Notes: generated from the sequence alone by a model not told the origin. Positions 16,540-26,116 are shown, counted from the first letter of the stretch. The stretch is DNA of 64,000 nucleotides from Faeciplasma gallinarum (GCA_018711085.1 DVIR01000060.1:1-64000), one strand, 5' to 3'. Numbers and translations are program-made.

Positions 16540-17898
16540 CTACTGCTGCGCCCTTGTGTCTATATTTCTGAACAACGTATACTCTCCCAAAAACGCCATG
16601 TTCACCGTTCCGGTGCTTCCGTGACGGTTTTTGCCTATTATACATTCGGCGGCGGATTTATTGGGATCTTCCTTGTTGTAAGCGCTCTCCCTGTATATGA
16701 ACAAAATTATGTCTGCGTCCTGTTCGATAGATCCGGACTCTCTCAAATCTGATGGCATAGGTCTGTGATCCTGCCTCGACTCAACGGAACGGTTGAGCTG
16801 TGATGCGAGTATCACCGGAACATTAAGCTCCTTTGCCATAAGCTTTATCTGCCTTGTTATTTCAGATACCTCGTTTACACGGCTTGTGTGGTTTGTTGCG
16901 GACTCCATGAGCTGCAGGTAATCTATTATCACAAGCCCTAAGTTGCGCATGCGGCGCAGCTTGGCTTTCATTTGCGGCACCGTTATTCCGGCGGTGTCGT
17001 CTATGTAGATGTTTACCTGAGAAAGGGTGTCTGCCGCCTGTGCAAGCTGCACCCACTCGTCGCTTGAAATCATGCCGGAAGTCAGCGATGTATTGGGAAC
17101 AAGCGCCTCTGAGCTTAACATTCTTGTGGCTATCTGTTCCTTGCTCATTTCCAGGGAAAAGATGCACACATCCTTGTCGGGGTTTCGCTTTGCGACGTTT
17201 GAGGCTATATTAAACGCAAAAGCCGACTTGCCCATTCCGGGTCGTCCCGCCACGATGATCAAATCCGACTTGTTGAGTCCCGATATGTAGGAGTCCAAAA
17301 GGCTGTATCCGGAGCGCAAGCCCTGATACTCGTCCTTGTCCTCTCCGGACAGCTTTTGTATCCTGTCGTATGCGCTAACTATCACTTCGCTCAGCCTCGT
17401 CAGACCGTCAACCTCTTTGCCCTGGCGGATTTCATATATCTTCTGCTCCGCAAGGTCAAGCAGGGTTTTAGGGCCCTCCGAGCCGTCCGCAGAGGCGTCA
17501 AGTATATCCCTTGCGGCGCTCATCAGCGAGCGGGTGAGATACTTGTCCTCTACTATTTTGCAATAGGACGCTATGTTTGATGTCGAAGGCACGCCGTCCA
17601 TTATTCCCTTCAGGTACGCCTTCGCCATTTCCGTCGTCTCAAACACTCCCGCCGCAACCGTCTCGTTCATGACGGTTATTATGTCGGCGTTCTTACCGTT
17701 TGAAAACATCCGAAGTATTATTGAATATATCTGCCTGTGCTGTTCACGGTAAAAGCACTCCGGCTTGAGCATGGATATTACAGTGGGCAGCGTGTCCGGA
17801 TTGAGCAAGAGCGTGCCCAAAACCGTCTGCTCCGCTTCAAGGCTGTAAGGCAGCTCCCTGCCGGTCAGGTCTGCTACGCTGAGGCTGTTTACCGGCAT
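16540..17898 (-). CDS. dnaB: replicative DNA helicase DnaB
   Basis: Hexameric 5'-3' helicase of the replication fork (the DnaC of Bacillus nomenclature). The N-terminal DnaB domain starts with PYSLEAEQTVLGTLLL. The RecA-like domain has Walker A GRPGMGKS at 218-225, CIFSLEMSKEQ and VIIDYLQLM, and ends with the QDADIILFIYR region. Length 452 aa is normal. No intein is present, although dnaB is a common intein site. It sits between rplI and tilS. Confidence 0.97.
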   Translation of the reverse strand: MPVNSLSVADLTGRELPYSLEAEQTVLGTLLLNPDTLPTVISMLKPECFYREQHRQIYSIILRMFSNGKNADIITVMNETVAAGVFETTEMAKAYLKGIMDGVPSTSNIASYCKIVEDKYLTRSLMSAARDILDASADGSEGPKTLLDLAEQKIYEIRQGKEVDGLTRLSEVIVSAYDRIQKLSGEDKDEYQGLRSGYSLLDSYISGLNKSDLIIVAGRPGMGKSAFAFNIASNVAKRNPDKDVCIFSLEMSKEQIATRMLSSEALVPNTSLTSGMISSDEWVQLAQAADTLSQVNIYIDDTAGITVPQMKAKLRRMRNLGLVIIDYLQLMESATNHTSRVNEVSEITRQIKLMAKELNVPVILASQLNRSVESRQDHRPMPSDLRESGSIEQDADIILFIYRESAYNKEDPNKSAAECIIGKNRHGSTGTVNMAFLGEYTLFRNIDTRAQQ

Positions 17899-17932
17899 CC
17901 CGATCCCTCCTTAGCGGATATAGGTGTCATTT

Positions 17933-18382
17933 TCAGTCCTCCGGCTCAACCTTCACAGTCATCTTGCAGCTGACGCCCTGCGTCATCTTTATTTCAATGC
18001 CGTAATCGCCGTACGCCTTTATGTCTGAGGATAGCGCTATCTTTTTCTTGTCTATATCAAAGCCGAAGTTTGATTTTATCAGGTCGCTGATCGTAGCGGA
18101 TGTGACCGAGCCGAAAAGCTTTCCGCCCTGTCCCGCCTTAGCCTTTATGACGATCTGCTTTCCCTCAAGCTTCGAGGCAAGCTCCACAGCCTCCGCCTTT
18201 GCGACGTCGAGCCTGTGCTGCTCCGCTTCCTTTTTTCCTCTGAGGTCGTTTACGTTCTTTGCCGTGGCTTCTATTGCGTATCCCTTTGCAAGCAAAAAGT
18301 TGCGCGCGTAGCCGTCTGCTACGTCCAATATGGTTCCCGCTTTGCCGGAACCCTTTACGTCTTTTATGAGTATTACCTTCAC
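17933..18382 (-). CDS. rplI: 50S ribosomal protein L9
   Basis: Binds 23S rRNA domain V. The 149-residue protein starts MKVILIKDVKGSGKAGTI and continues with VADGYARNFLLAKGYA, the classical N-terminal L9 signature. A long connecting helix (about 41-75) and the C-terminal domain follow. Position between gdpP and dnaB is the usual Firmicutes arrangement, 14 nt after gdpP. Confidence 0.97.
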   Translation of the reverse strand: MKVILIKDVKGSGKAGTILDVADGYARNFLLAKGYAIEATAKNVNDLRGKKEAEQHRLDVAKAEAVELASKLEGKQIVIKAKAGQGGKLFGSVTSATISDLIKSNFGFDIDKKKIALSSDIKAYGDYGIEIKMTQGVSCKMTVKVEPED

Positions 18383-18396
18383 AAATATGCCTCCTT

Positions 18397-20349
18397 TTAT
18401 AGCTTGATTATGAAGTTGTCTATGGCGTCCTTCACCTTTTTCACGGCTTCGGAAACCGGTATGTCAAGCTGCGCGCCCGCCATTGTCTGGTGACCGCCGC
18501 CGCCTATTGCTTCCATGATGAGCTGAACGTTGAATCCGCCGAGCGACCTCGCCGAAATATGGCATATGCCGTCCATTCTGTATATTACAAAGGACGCCTT
18601 TACTCCTATTATTCCCAAAAGCTCGTCCGCAGCCTGCGGTGCGGCAAGCCTCAGCTCAGGCGCTTCAGATTCGGTTGTAGCTATGGCGCAGGCGTGGAAA
18701 AGCGTTGCCGACTGTATGAGTATGCTCTTCTCGCGGTATGTATTCAAGGTGTCGGAGAACAGGTTCTTGACCGCAACGGTGTCCGCCCCGAGTTTTTTAA
18801 GATGTGCCGCCGCTTCAAACGTCCTTGCTCCGGAGCGCATGACAAAGTTCTTTGTATCAAGCATTATTCCGGCAAGCAGCGCCTCGGCGTCGCATATCGA
18901 AATCTTACATTCGGAGCCGAAATACTGTATCAGCTCTGTTGCCATCTCGCTGGTAGAGGATGCAAACGGCTCGTGGAAGAACACAACCGCGTTATCTATA
19001 TGGTTTACCATCTTTCTGTGGTGGTCTATGATGACGACTGTCTTTGCAGCCTCATACAAAGCCTTTGAGTCCACAAAATCGGGGTTATGGGTATCGCATA
19101 TTACAAGCAGCGACTTTTCGTTTATCTTCTCAATCGCCGTCTCGCATGACATGAAATAGCTTTCCTCGCCGTTTTGCTTGAGGTAGTCTATCAGCGTCTT
19201 TGAAAGGTTTTTCTCGGGGTCAATGACGCAGTACGCCTGCATGCCCATGCTCCTAAACGCTCCGCAAAGTCCCACGGATGAGCCGAGCGCGTCGAAGTCC
19301 GCATACTTGTGTCCCATTATATAAATGGTCTCGCTGTTTTCCGCAAGCTCCTTGAGCGCGGTTGCGATTATTCTTGAGCGAACCTTTGTGGACTTTTCCA
19401 CAGCCTTTGAAATGCCGCCGAAGAACTCAAATCCGTTAGGCGTCTTTACAGCCGCCTGGTCTCCGCCCCTTCCCAAGCACATGTCCAAAGACTGCTTAGC
19501 ATATGCCTCGCTCTGTGCAAGCGTTGCGGCGCCTCTGCCGACGCCGATTGAAAGTGTGACGCTTGTGCGGTCTCCCACCTGAATGGATCTGACCTCATCA
19601 AGGATATCAAACTTTCTCTCTATTATTCTGCTCAAGTGGCGCTCTTCGATTATGGCGTAGAAGCGGTCGTTTGAAACCTTATGAATTATGCCGTTGGTGT
19701 TCTCTATAAAGCGCTCGAATATCTGCTCTATCTGAACCTGGACGTTTGCCTTATCGCTTTCCTTGGCGTTTTGAAGAAGGTCGTCGTAGTTATCTATCAT
19801 CATTATAAGAACCGTCTTTTTGCTCGCCTTGTACTCGTTTTCAAGCATTACGTGGTCGGTCACGTCGGAAAACTTTATGACCGACAGGCCATACGCCTCC
19901 GACTGTCTCGCCGAGACCCTGTAATACCTGTCTAAGATCTTTACTATTGCGCCGCTCTGGGCGAAAATCTTTGAAGTGTTGTTTCCGACAAGATCGGAAA
20001 GCGGCAGCGCATACGCCCTGTCCTCTCCGAAAAGCCTTTCCTCAAAGCTCTTGTTGTACCACACTATCTTTTCGTCCTCATCGGCTATAATTATCGGCTC
20101 GGGAAAGTCGTAAAACGTCTCACGGCTTATGGAAACTATGTCTTTGTCCATCTCGGTGACATACTTAGTTATGTCAGAACCGATAATCAAGGACATTATA
20201 AGCACCGCAACGGCGCTTAAAAACACTACCACTGCTACCGCAATCTCAAGCACCGTGCCCTGGAATATCAAAACTACTCCGAACACAAGCGACGACAGTA
20301 TCAGCAGCCCAAGCGCCGCGATAACCGACTTAGGTAAACGCTTTTTCAC
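18397..20349 (-). CDS. gdpP: cyclic-di-AMP phosphodiesterase GdpP
   Basis: Membrane-bound enzyme that hydrolyses c-di-AMP to pApA and so affects wall and osmotic homeostasis. The order is two N-terminal helices, a PAS domain (around YDFPEPIIIADEDEKIVWYN), a degenerate GGDEF domain (RTSVTLSIGVGRG in place of an intact GGDEF) and a DHH/DHHA1 module. The module has HKYADFDALGSS, VICDTHNPDFVD, VVIIDHHRKM and GGGGHQTMAGA. I choose GTG 20349 (650 aa): AAGGAAGGG lies 7 nt upstream, whereas the ORF extension to 20397 has no RBS. It is 65 nt downstream of rnj. Confidence 0.95.
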   Translation of the reverse strand: MKKRLPKSVIAALGLLILSSLVFGVVLIFQGTVLEIAVAVVVFLSAVAVLIMSLIIGSDITKYVTEMDKDIVSISRETFYDFPEPIIIADEDEKIVWYNKSFEERLFGEDRAYALPLSDLVGNNTSKIFAQSGAIVKILDRYYRVSARQSEAYGLSVIKFSDVTDHVMLENEYKASKKTVLIMMIDNYDDLLQNAKESDKANVQVQIEQIFERFIENTNGIIHKVSNDRFYAIIEERHLSRIIERKFDILDEVRSIQVGDRTSVTLSIGVGRGAATLAQSEAYAKQSLDMCLGRGGDQAAVKTPNGFEFFGGISKAVEKSTKVRSRIIATALKELAENSETIYIMGHKYADFDALGSSVGLCGAFRSMGMQAYCVIDPEKNLSKTLIDYLKQNGEESYFMSCETAIEKINEKSLLVICDTHNPDFVDSKALYEAAKTVVIIDHHRKMVNHIDNAVVFFHEPFASSTSEMATELIQYFGSECKISICDAEALLAGIMLDTKNFVMRSGARTFEAAAHLKKLGADTVAVKNLFSDTLNTYREKSILIQSATLFHACAIATTESEAPELRLAAPQAADELLGIIGVKASFVIYRMDGICHISARSLGGFNVQLIMEAIGGGGHQTMAGAQLDIPVSEAVKKVKDAIDNFIIKL

Positions 20350-20414
20350 CTTTATCCCTTCCTTTACGCAAAATTGTATGCCGGCATTGTATGCCATGCG
20401 CAGCGGTTTACGCT

Positions 20415-22457
20415 TTATATATCCAAAATCGTAGGAACAATCATAGGTCTACGCTTTGTCTTTGAGAATATGAAATCTCCAAGCTCGTCCCGAAGCTTTG
20501 CCTTGATGGCGTTGTAGTCATGCCTTGTCAAAAGCTCGGTGTTTACCGTGCTCGCAACAAACGCCTTTGCCTTTGTGAGCAGCTCCTCGCTCTCCTTCTC
20601 GTAAACAAAGCCTCTTGTCACTATCTCGGGACCTGACAGAAGTTTTCTCTCTATCTTGTCAATGGTAAACGAAACCACAATCACGCCGTCCTGCGCCAGA
20701 TGCTTTCTCTCCTTGAGCACCGCCGCGCCGACATCTCCGACGCCGAGTCCGTCAACCAAAAGCTTTCCTGCCGGCACAGAGCCGTTGATTCTTATTCCCG
20801 CATCGCAAACCTCTATGACGTTGCCTATATCGGCTATCATGATGTTTTCGCGCGCGATTCCAAGCTCCTCCGCCGTTTCGGCATGTCTTACAAGGTGCTT
20901 ATACTCGCCGTGAACGGGGATGAAATACTTCGGCCTTACAAGGCTCAGCAAGAGCTTGTGCTCCTCGCGGCATGCATGTCCTGACACATGCACATCATAC
21001 ATCGCCTCATACACAACCTCCGCACCGAGCTTGAGCAGTTCGTTTACAACCCTTCCGACAAACTTTTCGTTTCCCGGGATAGGTCTTGCGGAAATGATTA
21101 TGAAGTCGTTTTCGGTGATGCTCACCTGTCTGTGGTCGTTAAGCGCCATTCTTGTCAGCGCGCTCATCGGCTCGCCCTGGCTTCCGGTAGTTATAATCAC
21201 CAACTCATCATCGGTGTAATTATGCATCTTGTCTATATCAATCAGCACGCCCTCCGGTATTTTAAGATATCCGAGGTCTATTCCCAAGCGCACTACATTG
21301 ATCATACTTCTGCCGAACACCGCAACCTTTCTCGAGTGTTTTGCAGCGCAGTTTATAATCTGCTGAACTCTTTGTATGTTTGAAGAGAACGTCGCAATTA
21401 TAATTCTCTTGCCCTCCGCCTTTGAATAAAGCTTTTCAAAGCTCTCTCCGACGACCTTTTCACTCGGCGTAAATCCGGGACGTTCTGCGTTTGTGGAGTC
21501 GCTCATCAAGGCGAGCACTCCCTCGTCGCCCAAGCTTGCAAACCTGGGCAGATCGATTATTCCGCCCTCTATCGGGGTGTAATCTACCTTGAAGTCGCCC
21601 ATGTGAATAACCGTTCCCGCGGGTGTGCGCAAAGCAATGGCTGCCGCATCGGGAATGGAGTGGTTCACTCTTATAAACTCTGCGCTCATGCATCCTAAGC
21701 GCACAACGTCCGGCGTGGATATGACGTTCAGCTTCACCTTGCCTAAGTTGTGCTCCTTGAGCTTGTTTTCAACAAGACCTAAGGTGAGCCTTGTGCCGTA
21801 TATCGGGACGTTTATCTTTTTGAGCAGGTAGGGGATTCCGCCTATGTGGTCCTCATGTCCGTGAGTCAAAAGAACTCCTCTTATCCTGTCCGCATTCTTC
21901 ACGACATAGGTAAAATCGGGTATTACAATGTCCACTCCGGGCATTTCCGCATCCGGAAACGTCATTCCGCAGTCGATAATAACTATGTCGTCGCCGTACT
22001 CTACAAGCGTCATGTTCTTTCCGATTTCGTTCAAGCCGCCAAGCGGTATTATCTTGAGCGGGTTCTTAAAATCGCTCGGATTTCTCTTTGCGGCATTTGC
22101 CTGCGCGCCGCCCGATTTCTTTGAGGCGGTTTTAGCGCCGGCGTCCGAATGCTGCCTTGATGACTTGATCTTGCTTGCGGCCTCGGATCTGTGCGCCGCG
22201 CTCTTTGAAGTCTTTTGCTCGGATGATTTCTTTTGATCCTTTCTTTGCTTGTCGGATTTGGACTTTTCCGACCTTGCCTGATTCAGCTTCTGACGCTGAT
22301 ACTGCGCCGCCTTCTTAGGAGGCTTCGGCGCCGAAATTGCAGCCGCTATCGCCGCATCAAGCGCCGACGATCCGCCCTGGCTGCCCTTTTCCTGCCGCTC
22401 GGTCTTTACCGCACGGCTCTTCTTTGACTTGCTATTTTTTTCTTCTTTATTTGCCAT
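20415..22457 (-). CDS. rnj: ribonuclease J with long basic N-terminal extension
   Basis: Endo- and 5'-3' exoribonuclease of mRNA decay and rRNA maturation. The conserved enzyme begins at about residue 134 (LKIIPLGGLNEIGKNM). The metal site THGHEDHIGG is at about 198-207, followed by beta-CASP motifs (DSTNAERPG, TTGSQGEPMSALTRM) and HVSGHACREEH. The product is 680 aa, against about 555 in typical orthologues. The extra ~130 residues are Lys/Ser/Ala/Gln-rich, positively charged and probably disordered. An RBS (AAAGGA) supports the ATG that includes the extension. It is probably the first gene of the long rnj-to-ftsH run. Confidence 0.95.
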   Translation of the reverse strand: MANKEEKNSKSKKSRAVKTERQEKGSQGGSSALDAAIAAAISAPKPPKKAAQYQRQKLNQARSEKSKSDKQRKDQKKSSEQKTSKSAAHRSEAASKIKSSRQHSDAGAKTASKKSGGAQANAAKRNPSDFKNPLKIIPLGGLNEIGKNMTLVEYGDDIVIIDCGMTFPDAEMPGVDIVIPDFTYVVKNADRIRGVLLTHGHEDHIGGIPYLLKKINVPIYGTRLTLGLVENKLKEHNLGKVKLNVISTPDVVRLGCMSAEFIRVNHSIPDAAAIALRTPAGTVIHMGDFKVDYTPIEGGIIDLPRFASLGDEGVLALMSDSTNAERPGFTPSEKVVGESFEKLYSKAEGKRIIIATFSSNIQRVQQIINCAAKHSRKVAVFGRSMINVVRLGIDLGYLKIPEGVLIDIDKMHNYTDDELVIITTGSQGEPMSALTRMALNDHRQVSITENDFIIISARPIPGNEKFVGRVVNELLKLGAEVVYEAMYDVHVSGHACREEHKLLLSLVRPKYFIPVHGEYKHLVRHAETAEELGIARENIMIADIGNVIEVCDAGIRINGSVPAGKLLVDGLGVGDVGAAVLKERKHLAQDGVIVVSFTIDKIERKLLSGPEIVTRGFVYEKESEELLTKAKAFVASTVNTELLTRHDYNAIKAKLRDELGDFIFSKTKRRPMIVPTILDI

Positions 22458-22642
22458 GTATATCCTTTCGTTTTCCTATTGGTAAAATATATTTATGTAC
22501 GGGACTCGGCAAATGTTTTGTGCTGATCAGCATCTTTATCAGCCGCTTATCACACTGCCGCTCCCAAAAAGCTCTATTTAATTAAGCTGTCCCGCCGCGA
22601 GCCGACGCATCCTTCGCCGGCACGCGCTGACATACTGCCCCT

Positions 22643-22671
22643 ACTATAAATTTATAGTTATCATACTACAA
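22643..22671 (-). promoter_or_regulatory. possible promoter upstream of rnj
   Basis: On the minus strand TTGTAG (22671-22666), 17-nt spacer, TATAGT (22648-22643). It would give a roughly 180-nt leader to rnj that contains GC-rich dyads (around 22596-22627). The match is only fair, and no clear terminator separates the preceding gene from rnj. Confidence 0.4.
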
Positions 22672-24867
22672 TCACACGTTGATGTCAAGTTGAGCGCCGT
22701 CTCCGAGCCTTCTTAAAACGTCGTCGCAAAGCTCCGCAGCAGCCTCCGCGGACACCGCTTCAACGTACAAGGCAAGCGCTTTCCCGCTCTTTTTGGGCTT
22801 TATATGGCCAGTTGCGCCGCTCGTGTGCAAAATAATATCTCTGCCCATAGAGTCGTTTTGCATCCCGCAAAAATCTTCTCTGAGAATTTTCGGCAGCTCT
22901 GAGCGCGTGGTTATGGTTCTTTGCTCGTAGTACATTTCGGGCAGCTCATTTAAAGCGTCGGCAAGGCTTTTCTTATTTTCGGCGCAGTATTTTAAGCTGT
23001 TTGCAACAAGCGCTATGGGATCCCAGCAATAATCGTCAACTGCGGCGCTGTCGTCGGGATAGATGCGGTATGCGGTTCTGCCCGCTTTTTCGGCAAGCTC
23101 ATCGCAGTACGCCGGCGCCCTCGGCGTAAGGTACAAATCCTTTCCCTCGGCAAGCCGTGCCTTGCATGCCAATATGATCAGGTGGCTCCACGAAAACATT
23201 GTTTTGCTCTCCTTTAAGACAACGCTTACCTCCGGCGTTCCGGTCACCCGCACAAAGCATCCCGCGCGGTCTTTTACGCAGTCATCCCTGCCATTTGAGC
23301 CGCATATGCACCAAAACGCCTGCTTTTCCTCCTCGCTGCCCGACTCAAAGCCGTAAGCTCCCCTAAACTCCGCCGGATACGTTCCCGCAAGCTCCTTTTT
23401 ATACAGCTCGGTGATGGAGCGGACATCAGTTTCCGGCACGCTCTCAAGCCCGCTCGGCAGCTCTCCGCGGTTAAAGCACATCTCAATTTTTCTCTCTTCC
23501 GACCGTGCAAGCTCTATTCTGTCCGACCTCATTATTCTTATTGCGTCTGACACATATATGCAGTAGCGCAGCGAAAGCTTTCTTGCTGCGTACACAGTCA
23601 TCGCGGCGGTTGACCTGCCGAGATTGTACACCCTTGCTCCTGCGCATCCCGCGCCGAGCGACAGTGCCTTTGCCAAATACTCCTGCTCGCCGGAATACCC
23701 GACTGCGATCTCCGCCGTCTGCGACTCAAGCGCCTTTACCACAGCCATGCCGAGCCTCATGGCATCCATGGGTGAGTTTGATATGCCGCATGCGGCTCCG
23801 TACTCCTCCATGCTCAAAAGCCGGTATCCCTGCTCATACACATCCTCCCGCACGCGAGAACCGGAGGGGATTTTTGTGTTTGGGTAAATTCTCACGCCCT
23901 CGTCTACCGTGACTGCGGCGCCCAATATGCATCCGCTGCCCACGACGGCGTTTTTGCCTATTTTGCAGCCCCTGCCAAGCACCGCGCCGTCTGAAACTAT
24001 GCAGCCGGTGAGGGTGGATCCGTCTCCGATTGCCGCGCGCCGCATCACGCAGCTTCCCTGTATCCTGCACTCTGCGCCGACGTATGAATCGGCTTCGAGC
24101 ACGCTCCCGTCGCCTATCATTGCGCTTTCGTCAAAGCCTGCTCCGCTGCAAACAAGATACTTTTTGCCCGACCTTTCAAGCAGTTCCCTTTGGCATTTGA
24201 TGAAGGACGGTATATCTCCGATGTCGTGCCATATGCCGTCCTCAATGCGGCAGTATAGCCTTTTCCCGTCTTTCAAAAGCTGCGGGAATACATCCTTGGC
24301 AAAGTCCACGTTTTCGCCGACGGGTATTCTTTTCATCACGCTTTCCGAGATGATGTAAGTGCCGGTGTTTGCCGCATCGGTCAGGCATCTGTCATACCCC
24401 GGCTTTTCAATAAAGCCGGTTATTCTTCCCTCCTCGTCTGATGTGATCAGCCCGTATTCACGCGGATCCGCAACCCTGTGCGCAAGTATAGTGACATCCG
24501 CGTTATGGCTTGAGTGAAACGCCGCCGCTTTTGAAAAGTCAAAGCTGCACACGCTGTCGCCGCTCACAACAAGCGTATCGCCGCTGCCGCTCCATGCAGC
24601 CCTGACGCATCCCGCAGTTCCCAAGGGCGTTTTTTCCCTGACGTACTCCACATCCACGCCCTCGCATGAGCTGCCGAGGCTTGACTCAAGCAGATCTGCA
24701 AGGTAATAATCCGCCACCGTCGCCCTGTCAAAGCCGCACTCCTTCAGCCCGTGAAGCAGTCTTTTTATAACCGGCACGCCGAGCATCCTGACAAGCGGCT
24801 TCGGCATGTCGCATGTCAGCGGTCTGAGCCTCCTGCCCTCTCCGCCTGCCAAAATAACAACCTGCAT
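22672..24867 (-). CDS. NDP-sugar pyrophosphorylase fused to degenerate phosphohexomutase
   Basis: The N-terminal 230 residues are a sugar-nucleotidyltransferase: MQVVILAGGEGRRLRPLT, then VVSGDSVCSFDF and GFIEKPG. Left-handed beta-helix repeats follow (about 250-340, IGDGS/VLGRGCKIGKNAVVGS). The C-terminal half has the fold pattern of phosphomannomutase/phosphoglucomutase but none of its motifs: no TASHNP serine loop, no DGDxDR metal loop, no GEESGH loop. The terminal RPSGTEP loop is replaced by HTSGATG. The enzyme probably makes a GDP- or other NDP-activated sugar, while the mutase domain is likely inactive or regulatory. I use ATG 24867 (731 aa), preceded by AAAGGACGG; the ORF extends to 24921 without RBS. 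The sugar is not certain. Confidence 0.85.
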   Translation of the reverse strand: MQVVILAGGEGRRLRPLTCDMPKPLVRMLGVPVIKRLLHGLKECGFDRATVADYYLADLLESSLGSSCEGVDVEYVREKTPLGTAGCVRAAWSGSGDTLVVSGDSVCSFDFSKAAAFHSSHNADVTILAHRVADPREYGLITSDEEGRITGFIEKPGYDRCLTDAANTGTYIISESVMKRIPVGENVDFAKDVFPQLLKDGKRLYCRIEDGIWHDIGDIPSFIKCQRELLERSGKKYLVCSGAGFDESAMIGDGSVLEADSYVGAECRIQGSCVMRRAAIGDGSTLTGCIVSDGAVLGRGCKIGKNAVVGSGCILGAAVTVDEGVRIYPNTKIPSGSRVREDVYEQGYRLLSMEEYGAACGISNSPMDAMRLGMAVVKALESQTAEIAVGYSGEQEYLAKALSLGAGCAGARVYNLGRSTAAMTVYAARKLSLRYCIYVSDAIRIMRSDRIELARSEERKIEMCFNRGELPSGLESVPETDVRSITELYKKELAGTYPAEFRGAYGFESGSEEEKQAFWCICGSNGRDDCVKDRAGCFVRVTGTPEVSVVLKESKTMFSWSHLIILACKARLAEGKDLYLTPRAPAYCDELAEKAGRTAYRIYPDDSAAVDDYCWDPIALVANSLKYCAENKKSLADALNELPEMYYEQRTITTRSELPKILREDFCGMQNDSMGRDIILHTSGATGHIKPKKSGKALALYVEAVSAEAAAELCDDVLRRLGDGAQLDINV

Positions 24868-25032
24868 ATTATCCGTCCTTTCAAAGGCGCGCAATGTGCT
24901 CAAGCTTACAAGCATGCGCAATGCGCGTATGGTCTTATGTCGGTATACTAAACAATAAACCGTGATTTATGCAAAAAACGTAAAAAATCGTCCCGCAATT
25001 TTCGGCGGTAGGGCGTAAGCTGACGAAGGCGT

Positions 25033-25068
25033 AAAAAAGCGGGCATCCGGCAGCTGCCGAAAACCCGC
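25033..25068 (-). terminator. terminator of the ANT(6)-like gene
   Basis: GCGGG/CCCGC outer stem (25039-25043/25064-25068) around the palindrome CGGCAGCTGCCG (25048-25059), followed on the minus strand by TTTTTTAC. Confidence 0.8.
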
Positions 25069-25113
25069 AAATTTCATATATTCAATTGGCATTCGCTCAT
25101 GCGCGAGCGTGCA

Positions 25114-25965
25114 TCACAGGGAGTAGACCCCGTTTTTGACGTTCATCATGTAAATTCTCGAGCCATCCTCCTCCGACTGGTTGTATTTAAGCCCAAGCTC
25201 TGACGCTACAAGCTTTGCCACGTCGGAAAACAACTTGCACGTACTGATCACCGACGTCCATATTCTCATCGGGTCGGAAAGGCAGTATGCGCGAAGGTAC
25301 TTTGAGTATATGCTGTCCGGAAGATACTTTTTAAAGTACTTTCCGTACTTTCCCGAGCTGACGGAAAAGTCAGTTATCGAGCCTATGTACCACGAAAGCA
25401 TCTTGTCGAGCATGGGGCGGACGTTTATATCATACATGTTCTTTACGTATGGTATCTGCTCTCTTGCAAGTCCCTTTGCCACGTTGTTTAAGCACCACCA
25501 AAACTCATTGCAGCATGCGGCAAACTCCTTTTGGTCGGGTGCGCTGACGTTATAGCACCACTGATTGAATCTCACGCCGTCAAACAGTCCGCACTTGTCC
25601 AAAAGTACGATTTTAGGTTCTGAACCGTCCTGCGGCGTTCTCTGCGGCAGTTTCAGAATGCTCAGGTCTATTCTCACACCGTCCTCGAATATGGCAAGGT
25701 ATGCAAACCTGTCGCCATCCTTGATTCCGTCCACAACCTCCGGAAGCTGATACAGTATGGTCTTGCCAAACGAGTCCTCAAACCATTTCATGTTATCCCA
25801 AAACGGTTTTATATCCTCCACGTAGTACTCCGCATCGTAATCCTGATAAATATCCTTAGGGCAGTTTTCATCAGCCCTTGAGCCGCACAGCGCTACGGCT
25901 TTGATTCTGCTGTCGTCTTTTGCAATCGACTTTATAAGTTCGAGTACCTCATATTCCGTTCTCAT
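25114..25965 (-). CDS. aminoglycoside 6-adenylyltransferase family protein
   Basis: ANT(6)/AadE-type nucleotidyltransferase, a family that adenylylates streptomycin. The polymerase-beta-like active site is present: CGSRADENCPKDIYQDYD (GS followed by the D-x-D pair) and the third acidic residue in VRIDLSIL. Length is 283 aa from ATG 25965, which has a clear RBS (GGAGGT); seven upstream codons are unsupported. The promoter is unclear and a terminator follows. There is no mobile-element context and codon use looks like its neighbours, so it is probably a resident chromosomal family member. Actual resistance activity cannot be assumed. Confidence 0.85.
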   Translation of the reverse strand: MRTEYEVLELIKSIAKDDSRIKAVALCGSRADENCPKDIYQDYDAEYYVEDIKPFWDNMKWFEDSFGKTILYQLPEVVDGIKDGDRFAYLAIFEDGVRIDLSILKLPQRTPQDGSEPKIVLLDKCGLFDGVRFNQWCYNVSAPDQKEFAACCNEFWWCLNNVAKGLAREQIPYVKNMYDINVRPMLDKMLSWYIGSITDFSVSSGKYGKYFKKYLPDSIYSKYLRAYCLSDPMRIWTSVISTCKLFSDVAKLVASELGLKYNQSEEDGSRIYMMNVKNGVYSL

Positions 25966-26050
25966 AGCTACCTCCGCGCCGCGCATGCGGCATATATAGT
26001 TTATATAATATATGATAACACATCTGCCGCGAAATTGCTACATCCTGCGC

Positions 26051-26083
26051 AAAAAATACAGCCCGACAGATGCCGAGCTGTAT
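26051..26083 (-). terminator. terminator of pnp
   Basis: ATACAGC/GCTGTAT stem (26056-26062/26077-26083) with further internal pairing, followed on the minus strand by TTTTTGCG, about 35 nt after the pnp stop. Confidence 0.85.
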
Positions 26084-26116
26084 TTTCGCGGTTATATTAA
26101 GTTTTATATCCGTCTT

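Noticed and set aside
16540..17898. Intein or mobile insertion in dnaB
   Set aside because: The helicase motifs are continuous and the protein has normal length (452 aa).
25114..25965. Acquired antibiotic-resistance cassette
   Set aside because: The ANT(6)-like gene has no transposon, integrase, repeats or composition shift around it and looks like a resident homologue.
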